Assembly (NCBI RefSeq): GCF_030867145.1
Contig: NC_134429.1
Span: 21,623,115 to 21,687,114, forward strand
DNA from: Opisthocomus hoazin
Lineage: Eukaryota; Chordata; Aves; Opisthocomiformes; Opisthocomidae
Direction: 5' to 3'
Length of the DNA stretch: 64,000 nucleotides
In this document: one piece after another, positions 12,387 through 25,022 of the stretch
How positions within the stretch are numbered: the first letter of the stretch is position 1
Layout: each line of letters starts with the position of its first letter
Program-made: the position numbers and the translations under genes
Notes under the pieces: generated by a model
What the model was told of the DNA's origin: nothing
What the model saw: only the letters and a program-made list of their open reading frames with translations
Databases searched by the model: none

Positions 12387-15300
12387 GCTAGGCCCCGCCC
12401 AGGGAATCGTGAGGCGAGGCGGGCAGCGGCAGGCGCGGGATGGCGCGGTGAGTGCTCGGCCTGGCTTGGTCTGGTCCGGCGCGTTGAGGGGACCGCGCGG
12501 GACAGGCGGGTCCGTCCCGGCGGGAGCGGCTCCGTTCCCTGCGTTGGCGGCCCGGCGCTCTGAGGCGTCTGTCCCGTCGCGGTCGCTCCGTGCCCGCGCA
12601 CCCGCCGCGGCCGGGCCCGGGCTGGCGGAGCCGCGGGGCTCTGTGCTCGGTAAGAGAGGGAGGAGCAGCGGCCGCCTCGGCGTCCCCCCCGGCGGCGGGG
12701 CTGCGCTGGGCTGCGGCGCGTCCCCGGGACGGGCCCGCGCGGGGCGGCCGCGCAGCGTGCTAGTTACCGGCGCCACGGCCGCGCGTGCTGCCCGGAGGCC
12801 TCTGGCCTGGCGTAACCGGGTGGTCGTTTCCGCGCCGTTTTCTCACCAAACCCCTTCGTTTCACGCGTGCCTGCTGGCTCCTGGAGGCTGCGCGCACAGG
12901 CCGCCCGAGGAGCGCTGCCGCCCGCCGCCTCGCCCGGCAGGTGGAGGGGAGCAGCAGGGAGCTGAGCAGGGTTAAACCCGCGGGCACAGAACAGCCAGCA
13001 GGGAGCGAGCCGTGGCTGAACCTTGTTCTCGTTTGTCACCAGTATAAATCCGAAGCAGTTTCTTCAGGTCTGTAGAGCTGCTTTGGCGGAGAATGTGGCC
13101 CTAGAGTTTATGCTGTCTTACCCTCCAAGAGCAGACAGTCTTGGTGGTGGGTACCACAGGAGGGCACTCACCGAGTCTTACTCACTAAATGGAAGGAAAT
13201 GCCCCGAAAGTGTGGGGACCAGACAGCATTTTTAGCAGGAGGGTTTCCCAATCTGTGCTTTAGCCTGTGCCTCATTGTAGAGTGTATTAGTGGACAGACT
13301 GAGTGTTTGTTGTCTTATCGCTGAAATAAGGCAACCAGGAAGAAATCCAAGGCCTTTCCTGCTCATGGTTGGGTGTTCCCCAGTGACTGGATCTGATGTT
13401 TGTGTAGGGGATGCTGGAGAGATTTTGGAGTATTGGTGTTCTCAGAGAGGAGCTTTGGAAAGACCACTCGTTAACACGAACACGGCCTAGTGTGAAGCTG
13501 AAACTGTGTTTTCCCATTCCAAAGCTCAGCTAATCTGTTTTGGATTTTATCTTCATGTAACTTTTGTTGGAGAACTAGGATGTTTTAATATCTAGTAAGT
13601 TTTTTTCTGGTCTAAGGGTGGTTAACAAGGAGGTGTTGGTTGTTTTTTAGAAGTTCCTCTGTGCTCATAGTAAGGAGATGCAGTGCTTGGAACAAGAGAT
13701 CCACAAAGGCTCACTTTCTGAGAAACCATGTAGGAATGGGTCTGTTGTACAGGGAATCACCTGGCAGCATGCTTTTCCTGAATGAGCCTGCTAGACTAAT
13801 TTTTTTCCACGTAGTTTAGCAGTCATTGAGTCTGTGCAAAAATGCAAAGGAGGCTCGAGTTCTGAGGATGTCAGTTGCCGTGGTAATGCTGTTTCCCATG
13901 GATTTTTGTCCTGTGGTAATTGTGTTCTTTTTCTAACGTGATCTGGGAGTTGTGCGATCCTCGGGGATGTTGGTGGCAGAGTTACTGGGAATCCTTGCCC
14001 TTACCAGATTGATCCAACACTTCCCTAAAAGACACAGCTGCTCGTTGCCAGCTCTGGCTGCTTTTTTGCATGCATCACAGATGATCAGGGGAATTTTTTG
14101 GGAAAAGTCCACAGATGTCACATCTTGGCGGGGAAATATAGGAAGAGAGAAATACGACTTTAGGGAGCTAAATATGAACTGTGCTTTCTAAGCATGTAGA
14201 GATAGCTCTTTAAAACCCTAAATTGTTAACAGCGGAAATGTAACATATATGGCAAAAAGCAATTTTTGTGTGGATGCGGGGAAGAAAGAAAAAAAGTACT
14301 TGTTTGTGCTTTACTGACTTGCCAAGTTTTGATTCAGGGTGCAGCGTTCCTCTTGCCAGCATCACTACTCGCAGCTTCCTCACACTGCACAAGAAAGCAT
14401 CATGGTGCTGTGTGGTGTGTGATCTTAGTGATGAGAGAAGCAGACTGCAGGAATCAGATCCTGGGTTTAGCCTGACTGTGTGCTGTCAGACACGTGACAC
14501 TGCAGCTTCTGCTTCAGTGTGTGTGGCATGCTCCTTTTGTAAACTGTGAGTAGCCTTACTACTGTCCTGATACAGCTCTGGTGTCTTCCAGAGGTCACAA
14601 TCTACTGGTACCTCTCCTCCTTCAGATGCAGTTGGTTGGATTCCATCTCAGAGTGGACCATATGATCCATGGAAATATAAGAAACTTTTTTTTTTTTTCT
14701 GAGCTTTGATGTCCTAGATTTTTATAGACAGAAAAGAAACTATGTGCTCTATTAAAAAGACATTGAGCCTGCACCCAGAAAAGGAGCTGAGCGTAAGGAT
14801 CCAGAACATCACCGTTCCTAGCTTAAAGTGTCGAGCAGTGGGTTGCAGAATGTGCTTGAGAGGGTTTTCAGGAGGGCCAGTCAGGAGGCTTGCGCAGTCT
14901 GTCTGGATGCGTTGGAAGGGTCTGAAGTGCCAGCGGTTCTGAGCCTAGGCACCAGTGAACAGTCCTGTGTCGTGAAAAAGGGGGCAGCAGAACGTGAAGG
15001 TGTCTGGCTGGAAAATTGAGTTTGGAGCTAAAAGCTATTTTTTTTAAGCTAAAGGTGCTTGTATCTCTCTGGTATGTTAGTGACTGTACAAGGTGCAGAG
15101 GTGTTCCAGAATTGTTTCACTTCTGCTCCTTTAGAGCCAGAGAAATACCTTCCATCTACTGAGTCTTTCATCTAAGCTAGCGGGCTGGGTGAGGAACCAT
15201 CTTCCCTAGTCTGGTGAGAGTGGCAAGTGAATCCAAGGAGGCCTTGTTTAGCAGATTTTCTTAGTAACTGGAATCATGTAGTCATCGCTGGAAAATTGCC

Positions 15301-15591
15301 CCTGCACAAAGTGTTTTTGCTAATATTAACTTTAGTTCCATCTCAGCTCAATGGAGGGAAAAACTAGAAAGTGCCATAAATTCAGCTGAGCTTGTCAAAG
15401 CTGTCAAATTACCACCTGATAAAGCTCCTGCCTCCTAATGATTACAGCCATCAGCCAGAGAGGAAATGTATGCCGATGGGGCTTTCGAGCGACAGCACCA
15501 GGGTTCAACATTGTTAGACTTTTAATGTAGTGTCATCTGGGGGCTCTTTGGCTTCAGTGGAGGGTGAAGCTCCGAGCAGAGTTATTTCTTT

Positions 15592-15612
15592 AAAAAAAAA
15601 AAAAAAAAAAAA
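15592..15612. repeat. Poly(A) run, 21 bp
   Basis: An uninterrupted run of 21 A residues. No retroposed body is recognisable upstream. Confidence 0.95.
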
Positions 15613-16438
15613 TCCAAGGTAGGCTAGCATACTACCCCTCTCATCAGCCAGATTAATGCTGACTACTAAATTTTAGTAAAGGTCTTCTTTGGTCCCATTT
15701 GTTAGTATTAGGAGTCTGTAGAGATAATGTCTTTTCACATATAAAAGATGATACTGATTTTCTGTTACTGTTGTCCTGAAATGTGCACAGTGTGTCTATG
15801 GAGCAGTGACAATCCTCCATCACTAGCTTTATGGGGAAAGAATGGTTATTGAATCTCTTCCCATAAAATATAACCTCTTTCTCTCTTCCAGAATTTGCCA
15901 GCCCCTGTGGGAGTCCCGCATGCTATCTCTTTGAGAAAATTGATTTTTTTTTTGTCTCCGCTTTGTACACTTGTGTTTAGTTTTATTTTTAATTTGGCTC
16001 GTGTGATAGGAAATGAGGGCTTCCCTAATGTTAAGCATGCTTTCTCAGTGTTGTATTGCTTCTTTTTCGTATAGATGAACACTTTCAGAATGCTGTAAAA
16101 TAAAATAAAGAAATTTGCTTGGCACAAGTCTCTCTTGTTGTTGCTGGGAATTTTTTTACTCCGGGTGAGTCACTGCCCTGCTCTTTCTTTCCAGGCAGGT
16201 CTGAGATACTGACAGCTTTTCAGCTGCTTACAGGTAAATTTGGGGTAAGTTTCTAGAGTCAACACAGGCTGATTGATTTTGGATGAATGACACCGCAGCA
16301 GAGAACACAACTTGCAACAGAATACTGTCTGCTCAAGGAGCAATGGTCTTTGAACTTGAACAGCGGCAAAAACACTCTGTCAAATTTGTCCTTTCCTCTG
16401 TGTAGCAAATGACTGACTATGGGACTTTTTCCTTTCAG

Positions 16439-16532
16439 GGAGGAAACGGCAACATGAATTCATAGATGATGAGTAGGATGCCAAAGCCAGAGATGACAGT
16501 GCTCTTGAAGAAATGCTGGGTAGAACAAAAAG
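16439..16532 (+). other. Exon-like segment, possible non-coding transcript exon or decayed coding exon
   Basis: A 94-nt segment preceded by TTTTTCCTTTCAG and followed by GTAAAA, so it has plausible acceptor and donor sites. In one frame it reads RKRQHEFIDDE, then a TAG stop, then DAKARDDSALEEMLGRTK, which is charged and protein-like, but the stop interrupts it. I do not recognise the family. It could be a non-coding exon, a dead coding exon, or chance. Confidence 0.25.
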
Positions 16533-17586
16533 GTAAAAGGAACAGCTAATTGAGTGCATTTTGGAGCCTGCGGGACTTCATGTGGTACCTTCCCCCATGA
16601 GGCAAATGGTGCACCCCCTCAAACCGTGGCTGGGTTCTCTGAATTCCCTCCTCCTCCATTTTGCATGAAGTCCCAGTGACGCCTTTCACTTCTGACCTAC
16701 TCTTTGCTTAGGTCTTCCCCAAAGCTGCATCATTCTGTACCTGAAACCACTGCCAGGCTCGTACTTTCAAACGTGTCCTTGCATGCACATGCTTGCAGGT
16801 TCAGCAGCCGTCTCATCCTGACTTGCAGCTCACGCTGCCAAATTAGTGTTGCAATCATACCCGGTTGTCTGCTGCCATGCTTTGTGAAGAGAACAAAAAG
16901 AGTAATAAGAGATGAACTCAACCAGTTAATTTGCAGCCAGTGCTGTTCTCCTGTGGTGATGGTTCAGTGCAGCTGTTGCCTGTGCCGTCTTCTGACTTAA
17001 ACCCAGGCAGATACACACGGTTAAAATGTTTGGAATGCATTGCAAACAAGTTGCCTCCATGAGGACTAAATTGCTTTCTGCTACTCTGATGCTTTTTACT
17101 GTGTTTTGTGTTAATGCTGTTGCGATGCCCAAAGGAATCGCTTCTTACTGGCTCTTTCATTCTGAGAAATTCTCTCTAACTGAGGTATGATAGTCCACCT
17201 GGGGACTTTGGGGAGCAAGAGGCAGATTTAATCACACCTGCAGAGAGCCAGGTAATAGGAAGGCCTTCCTTATGCTCATCCAATGGCAGCAGAAGTGGCT
17301 GAAGCAACGGACAAGAAGCAAGAAAATCTTCATTAGTAGCGTAGCTCTCCTTGGGATATTTTCATGCTTGTTTATGGGAGACCGGCTTTAATCCCCAAAA
17401 GTCAAAAGCAAACATTCTCCTTGAAAATGTTCCAGGTTTGTAGTAATTATCTGTGTGTTGCCCTCTGCTCTCAGCCTCTCGGCTCTTTCTGGCAGCAAGT
17501 ATATGGGACAGAAGGGCATGTCTGTGGCAAGCAGAAGATCTTGACAGTAGAAGCAGCAGAGCAAGGTGTGAATGGTTGAGATTGTG

Positions 17587-17634
17587 TGTATATATATATA
17601 TATATATAGTGTGTATATATATATATATATATAC
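17587..17634. repeat. (TA)n microsatellite, two blocks
   Basis: Two TA runs separated by AGTGTG, which together form a self-complementary block of about 48 bp. Confidence 0.95.
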
Positions 17635-20600
17635 AGATAACAGTTGTATTCTGCTGGGAGTGTCGTTTCCAAAACAGCCATCAGGGAGGAATTTGCTATA
17701 GTTTAGGTGTTGGTGCCAGTTGTATTTTTCATGTGCTTAAACTGTTTCTGGTCAAGACGTGGTCTGTCACACAGAGCATTGTGCTGGGCAGTGTTAAGGC
17801 TTTTGAATGTGCTAACACCACAGCCTTTCCTGAAGATCGTTAGTGCAGTTTTGACAGTGTCAGGAGCGATTTCTTCAGGCTTCACACTGCTAGGAAATTT
17901 TGTGAAAGATCCATAATTCCGTATTGCAGTGGATGTCTGGGAAGGGAGATGCTGGCTTTCTGTTGACCTTTGGCACCTCGTTGTTTCCCACTAACATGCG
18001 TTTCCTGTAGCAGTATAGCTTAAACCAGCGCTCTTGGTGTGTTTGGATCCTCTCAGCCATGTGCGTAAAGAGCCTGTCATGGGGACGGAGCTCTGCGTTA
18101 GGGCATCACTTTTGTCTGTCAGAAGCTGTTTTCAGAACATACAGAGCTTGCCAGAAAGCCAACCTTTTACGCTTTGAAGGTGAGAAACAGACAGGAATTA
18201 CTTAGATACTATTTTCCGTGGGCAACCCTCTGGATTTCATGCAGTGTTGGTGGGAACCCTTGTTCTTTACCAGGTCTTCTCTCTCCAAAACAAGCCTCCC
18301 GTTTACCTCTAGTAGAATAGTTCTCTGAGAAGTCAGTAACTTCTGCTTTGTCAGTGAGAGTATTATTTGGGCCCAATTCTAAAGTTTAATTTTGCCTCTG
18401 TCTAGTGAAATACTTTCCCATTGTTGCCATGATAAGGAGCTGCTCTGGATGCTACAGGATGTCCTAAAATCCTTATTATGTTTATGCCACATGATGTCAC
18501 AGGGGAGGAACAACACCAGATTAAACAACACCACCAGATTAAACTATTGGTGAAAAAGTAGTAATTTGTGCGATGTCATTTGCGAAGTATAACCATGTGT
18601 GAAATACTATATAAATAAATGAAATACAGATTGTTTTTTTGAGATGACCATAGCGTGCATAAGCTATCATAATAGTTAAAATATATGATTAAATTATTTT
18701 TAATAACATCAGAGTTGAGAATTCATGCATGCTTAAGATAGTAATTAGCACATTTCTGTTGTCAGTCCATATTTTGAGAGATGCGATAGTTTTTTTCGTT
18801 CTTTTTCTGCATATGTCTGTGTTAAGGCTCTTGGTGTATTATTCAGCTATTTCTATAGACTGGGATGTAAATCTGTTACGCTCTCTGAGTTTCGAAATTT
18901 CTCATCATCAATCTGGAAAGCTGTAAGTCTGCTAAAATTGAAGTACAGTCAGTGTTGGCAAGGAGCTGCGTCCTTATGGTTGTGCTGGTTCCCCAGAGCC
19001 AGGATGTGTACCTGTTCCCTGTTCCTCCTGCTCGCTGTCTGGGGCCTTGGAGCCCAGCCAGCACGGCGTGGTGGTGGCCTGCAGCACCCTGCAAGTCTGG
19101 TGTCACCGCAGGCTGGGCAAAACAGCGAACGGGGAGTTGTTTTCCAGTATTTGCTGTGGTTTCGATAAAAAGCACTATATACTTGTTATTTTACTCTTCA
19201 TGCCACTAAACAGCTCCTGGTGCTACTGCTTTAAGGTGACTAGTGGCCACTAGCTGTGCTCAGCATCACCACTGCCAGCTCCGGCATCGCAGCACGTGCT
19301 GTCAACTCAGCAGTGGCTGGAAAGCTCAGATAGGACCAGATTTGGCACCAGCATAATTGTTTCTGCGGGCGTTGTGCTTTGCATGTTGCCAGCTCCTTGC
19401 TGTTTCTTCTTTTTTCCAGCACGTGGCACTTTATATGACCCTGAGGATAGACAGTTGCCTACTAGTCTAGCTTGTGTTTTTTGGTTTTGTTTGTTTCCCC
19501 TCAGTCTTGTCACCATTCAGGTTTTGAATTGCAGGGGAGCACTGGGAAATACGTATTCTGTTTTGCTTGCTGTCCTGCTAATGCTTTAGCTTGCTGGAGT
19601 CGGTGAGAGGTGGCAGCAGTGGGAGATGGTGTGCTGTTAGTCATTTCCTGACACGATCTGATAGACAAAGGTCTCGAGCTAGTAAAGGAGGACTCTTATC
19701 TAAGAGCGAGTCGCATCCAGTTGTTCAGGGTTGTGTAACCTCACCTTACCACTTGATGCAAGTTCTCTTACTCAAACGCAGGTGGAGCTTTTCAAAACAC
19801 CTAATGTTGTGTTTGTGTTTAGCCTATGTCTTGCGAGCATACAAGAAAGGAAGGTGAATCACTTGCTTGTATGCTTTGATCTTAAGGTTCAGTATTACTC
19901 CTTTTCTGTAAATGGTTTGTCAGAAAAAATTGCTTAGTCATTGTATTTGAAGATCTTGCCCTCAATGTTAGAGGCAAGGCAGTTGGAGGAGATGCAGTTA
20001 GAATTCTTCCATCTTTGGAATACTTCATTTGGCATAGGATATTTCATGGACCCATCAGTGCATTTTAGTAAGACCATATCGCCTATCAGTGGCTGTTGGT
20101 ACAGTTGTTGCTATTAGAAGGTAGAACTCCAAGGCTTTCTGGCTTTGTGGGGTTTTTTTGGTTTTGTTTTGTTTTTTTCCCCCCTGAGAAACTGTTGACA
20201 TTTTTGACTAGTACAGATTAGTTCTTCAGATGAGCCATGGACAACCTTTCACTGCAGCTTTGGGTGTTTTAATCCAGATACTTGTTTTTGACAAACTTGC
20301 TATGAACCATACAAGCACCTCTTGTGCAGGTAAACTTTCAGTATCACTACTAAGAAAATCAGTTGAAATTTTCATTCTGTGGAAATTCTCATGAGTATAT
20401 TAATATCTGCCACATGACTTGTCTGCTTACAACCATTCTCTTACTAAGTAAGAATTTGCCCTTTTTGCATAGAAGCTGGCAACGGACTGGCATAAAATAA
20501 ATAAGGTATTTTTAGAGACAGGCAGTGTAGCATTTCCTATAGTAGATGGCGGATCCCTACCACTAATGCACCACTTGCTTTATGGGATTAGTGTGGCTAA

Positions 20601-23600
20601 TGAGTTGTTTATAATAGTTGAATAAATAAGGGCGTTTGTACAGTCAGTGCACAAGGAGGAAAATGCTAAGAAGTCCCCATCGTGATCTGGGATATTTTTC
20701 TTTGAATGCCATCACACCAGTTATTCCTGGTGAAAGATGAACAGTGTTTTCAGCATTTCTTAGTCATTGTTGCCTGTAGAAGACTTATTCTTTCTGGAAG
20801 TACCTACCTGGCCACTGTGTAAGAAAATCCCTCAGGGAGAAAAACTGTCATTGATTGAGATGCAGTGGTTCTGAGAGTATAGTTCACTAAGCACGAGGCT
20901 GTCGTGTGCCTTATTTTCCCAAAGAAGTGAACGCTTTGGGATCTGTCTGTACAGCAGTGTAACCTTTCTTTTGTGCATTTTAGTGTTTGCCCTATATAGT
21001 AAGTCAAATATGCTATCTGCGTGACTCCAAGGTAGAGACTTGGAGTAAAGTTATGCATTTTCTTGAAATGAAAGAGACTTGCAGTGCTTGTCAGCATGCC
21101 ACGTGGCCCAAAGCACTGGCCGTTCAGGCGCAGAGGTGGTGTAGACTCTCCGCAGTGGAGGGAGCTCTGTCTTTCTCGGTCTGTGTCGAAGTCTTTGATG
21201 GTGAAGTGGCTTCTACTTGATGTTTTCAACAGGCCTTCCACAGTGTGCAGTTTGCGTAGGTTGTTTCCAGGTAAGTTACATGCGACTAAAACCATCTCGG
21301 TTTAATTGTGTAAGCCTCTCCCTGTCCATAAGCAAGCCACGCAGCCTGTTCTGGGCTGCTTGTGAAGCATTAGCACTACTCTGTAGTTGTCACTGTTAGA
21401 GGAACAGGCTGACAGGTGCTGCTTGCCCTGTCTTCTAAGAGCAGCCTATCTGACACGTGTGTACTGATTTTGGCAGGTTGAGAGTCCTCGTCTGCATGGT
21501 CCACCTAGCAGAGAAAAGGCTGCTTACCGAGGGAAAGGGCAGCTTGAGTCCAGTGTCTGAAAACACTTGCATTCAGAGCATGCCTGAGGCACGGTCCTTG
21601 CTCTGGGAAGATAGCTTTGTGTGCCCAGGGCATGACTCCGAGTAGTCCCCTTCCTGTAACTGCTACTGACCTGCCTTGAACTTGAAGCGGGTCCTTCTGC
21701 CCCATGCTTATTCTTCCTGGGTATCCAGTCAGCTGGATTTACACTTGTCAGATGTGAGAGGTTTAAATCTCAGTGTGAGAGAGGTGTAAACCACACGTTC
21801 ATGTATTGCTGGCATGAGGAGCCTTAGCATTTCTGCACCTCCCTGAATGAGAGTGAGTGTATCTGATGTGAGGAAGGGAGCAGGACCGAGCTGTGTGTGA
21901 TTCCATGTGCAATGCCAGCTTCCCAGTAATGACGATACATACACAGAGGTCTTTGGCCTCTCATGTCTTAAATGGTACAAGAAAGGAAGCAATGTTTTCT
22001 GAGCAAACAAGTGGCCAAGTGAGATGGGAAATACTATATTTGCAAAATTCCAAGATCATCATAAGCCATTTGTTAAAAGCAAGCCTTTACGTTCTTTTTT
22101 ATTTTATACTTGAAACTTTGTGGTTAGTCTGTGTAACTGCCAACCTCTGTGCTGATGTGCTTGTGTCCCATAACACTGGCTGTTACAGTGAGCCGATTCG
22201 ATTACTGGCACTTACATCTTTGTCTTGTTCATGCAAAACGTAATTGTGTGTATTGCGATGGGTGCCTGAGGTAGGGACATAATTTCATCCCCCAGACTTT
22301 AACTGTAAGGGCTTAATGCTGAGAATACCAGAAGTGTAAGTGCAGCTCTCGGATAATACTCCTCATTGGCACTTAAATTCACAGGCAGACTTTGCGGATC
22401 TGTTTCTGAAATGTGCTCTGCAGGCTTGTTATCCAGGTGACAGCCGACTTCTATTGATCCCGTACTGATTTCTGCAACTAAGATCTGTTTACTTTTTGAG
22501 CTTCTAGTTAATTTTGATCAATCGGTAATGCTACAGAAGGATTAATTTCTAGTTTGTATGTTATTATTAATATACTTTTTTTTTAAGCAGGAAGAGGTGT
22601 TATAAAAATTGATATTGTGCAACACTGGGTCACAGGTTTTACTGTTTAATCGGAGGTGGAAGTTGAAAGACATCATTGCAAATATAAAAGCTATTTCCAA
22701 TATTAATGGTTCTCTTATCGACTAAAAAGAATTAATAATTTTATGCATAATTCTTTTGCTGCTAATTTTGAGTGCATCACTCACTCTGAGGAGTCAGTGG
22801 AAGTTCTTTTAAGCTGCATTTTGTGGTTACTATAGGCGAGTTGGTAGTACGTATCTAATCCTTGGTCAGTGCTATAGTGTTGCTTGGTGTTGCATGGTGA
22901 TGTCTTTTCAGCACCATGAGAATGACAAAGTTGTGGTCATTTGGAGCAAATTTTAAGGTGAGCATGACAGGCTCTTTGTAAACATAAGCATGGATGAAGA
23001 GAAGGTGGTGGATTTAACGTAAATACTCAGATGAGGTTATACAACTTGTGTTTTTGGAAGATATTGTGCATTGTTTCCCTAGCAGAAATAGCCCTGTAGA
23101 TAAACATTAAATATAGACTCACATTGTCCAAAAAAGAGAATGTGTATCACTTAACATGGAAAGTGACACTTCATAAGGACCTTTTTCAAGTTGTAGTTCA
23201 ATAAAAAGGGTAATCTGTGTAGGCATATTCTGCCCTTGCCCACGGTTCTGCAGTTCTGACAGGATCACGTTCCTGGTTTTACCTTCATGCTGTCCCAGGC
23301 TGAAATACTTCGTAGTTAATGCTCTGGGTTCTATAAATTCACCTGCCTGTCTTAGCAACTGAAGATCAGCATCAAATTGTATTGTGGTTGAATAATAGGG
23401 TTCTTCTGCACTCTTTACTGCTTTACTTCGTAATTTTCACTCTGCTACTGAGAGTACTGATTGACTCAAGGAAAAAAAAGTATAACTGTTCCAGTCTTTC
23501 AGGGGAGTAAGTTCAGGTAAAAATCCAGAACTCGCAAATGAAACCATCTAAGTAAAGACTAACTATTTCTGCGTATTTTCTGCATATACTGTTTGTATAT

Positions 23601-23929
23601 ATTTCTCATTCTGTACAACTCTTGTGGCTCATATGGGAAAGAATTGGTTTAGTGGTTAGGCAAGGTTTAGGCAAATCTAGAAAGAAAACTCTGCTCTAGA
23701 GCTAAAACTAATGAGAAAATATTAAAACAATCATTTTTGTTTGTAAGAACTACGGCATGTCCTCGATGACAGCGAAGAAAGGTTTTGTGTAAGAAGGCAC
23801 CAGACAGACACCCGAGAGATAACTCGAGTAGCTGCGCTGCCATAATACCACTGTAAGCAAATCACAGTCGATTCTGGTTTGTGACACTGGAATTATACTT
23901 CCATTTGGTTTATCTATTCCTAAATAATA

Positions 23930-24010
23930 ATGAAAATTCAGGGAAGTTCCTTCTCACTGTGAATTTACAGCATGGCAGAATCCAGTAGTGGTGGAGTCCT
24001 TTAAAGACCT
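23930..24010 (+). mobile_element. Possible degraded CR1 LINE fragment
   Basis: The order of short matches (CCTTCTCACTGTGA, then ACAG...CATGG, then TGGTGGAGTCCTTTAAAGAC) resembles the part of the CR1 3' region that reads roughly CTTCTTTACTGTGAGGGT ... TTGTGGAGTCTCC. The match is from memory, short and diverged. CR1 is the dominant LINE family in birds and other reptiles. Confidence 0.25.
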
Positions 24011-24986
24011 GAGATGGTGATTTCGACAATAATGCTTTTTACTTGAAAGCGTGAGTGCTCTCTTGTTTGTTAATCACGCTTCCACGTAACGCATGCATAG
24101 AACAGATGACAGGAGTGTACGAATGAAGCCTTGCTTTGGTCACTCCAGGAGAAGTTTCTGAGCAAAGAACAGAGCCCGAGTGGTGCTGTCATCAGAAGTT
24201 CCTTGGGAGCAGAGTGACTCAGTTAAATTTGATTTTGCCTCTGGCCTCCAGTTCCTGGATCTACGTGGCCTCTGTTACCATCATCAGTTACTCTTCCCTT
24301 GGTTCTCCCTTTGTTCTTCCATCGTCATCTTACATTACTCATTCTTCTCTTTTCAGTGCCTGAGGCTGACATTTTCATACCTTGGTGACAAGTTTCACTC
24401 CTAAATCTGTATTTATTCAGTTAACACGGACAGCAGTCCAATTTCAGATGCGTTAAGCATCCTGGAAAGGATATTTGTTTAAAAGTAGGAACAAATTTAG
24501 GAGCATACCTTTAGGGATCTTAGATTTAAATATACTTTCCTGTTATTATTTGCTGCAAGTATTGCTAGAGATCTAATACCAAACTAACCTGAAGATTCAG
24601 CTATCTTGTACATGTTGAGGGGAAAATGAGAATTATGGAAAATGACCTTTTCCTCAAGTAATATTGGTTACTGTGTGGATTTCTGTGCCAGCTGTTGGCT
24701 GGGATTTGATGAGCTGGCACTGCCACCTTTGTCAGGCAGCGCTTCCTGACCAGTCCTGAGCTGGGAGCTGTGCGTCCACTGCCCGGAACGGAGCCAGTTG
24801 TGTACCAACATTGCGTACCACAGTGCTGCGATACTGATTGTTTGTAGGATTTATACTTTCTTCTTGCTTCTTAGGTACTGAGTGCAGTTTTGTTACTAGC
24901 AGGGGAGAGGGGTTAGGATGTGGGGCAAAAAATTCCCAGAGAGCAGCAGCCTGGCTATACAGCTTGTTACAGGATGATGACAGCTT

Positions 24987-25022
24987 AAAAAAAAAAAAAA
25001 AAAAAAAAAAACAACAACAACA
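24987..25022. repeat. Poly(A) run of 25 followed by (CAA)n
   Basis: Twenty-five A residues (24987-25011) followed by several CAA units. The tail-like form could mark an old retroposed copy, but I see no target-site duplication or source sequence. Confidence 0.9.

Larger units (their letters stand above)
11800..12970. promoter_or_regulatory. CpG island promoter of DNAJC11
   Basis: Very GC-rich, CpG-dense DNA spans the DNAJC11 first exon. There is no TATA box at a sensible distance from the ATG. It carries a YY1-type element over the start codon (12206-12216) and two NRF1-like elements 110-175 bp upstream (12327-12338 and 12375-12386). This is the usual architecture of a broadly expressed nuclear gene for a mitochondrial protein. 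The boundaries are judged by eye. The plus-strand side contains a good splice donor at 12448, so the island may be bidirectional. Confidence 0.85.

Noticed and set aside
11623..12776. Open frames of 168-261 residues around DNAJC11 exon 1
   Set aside because: They overlap the real 24-codon exon in other frames or read through its donor into the intron; composition is CpG-island-like.
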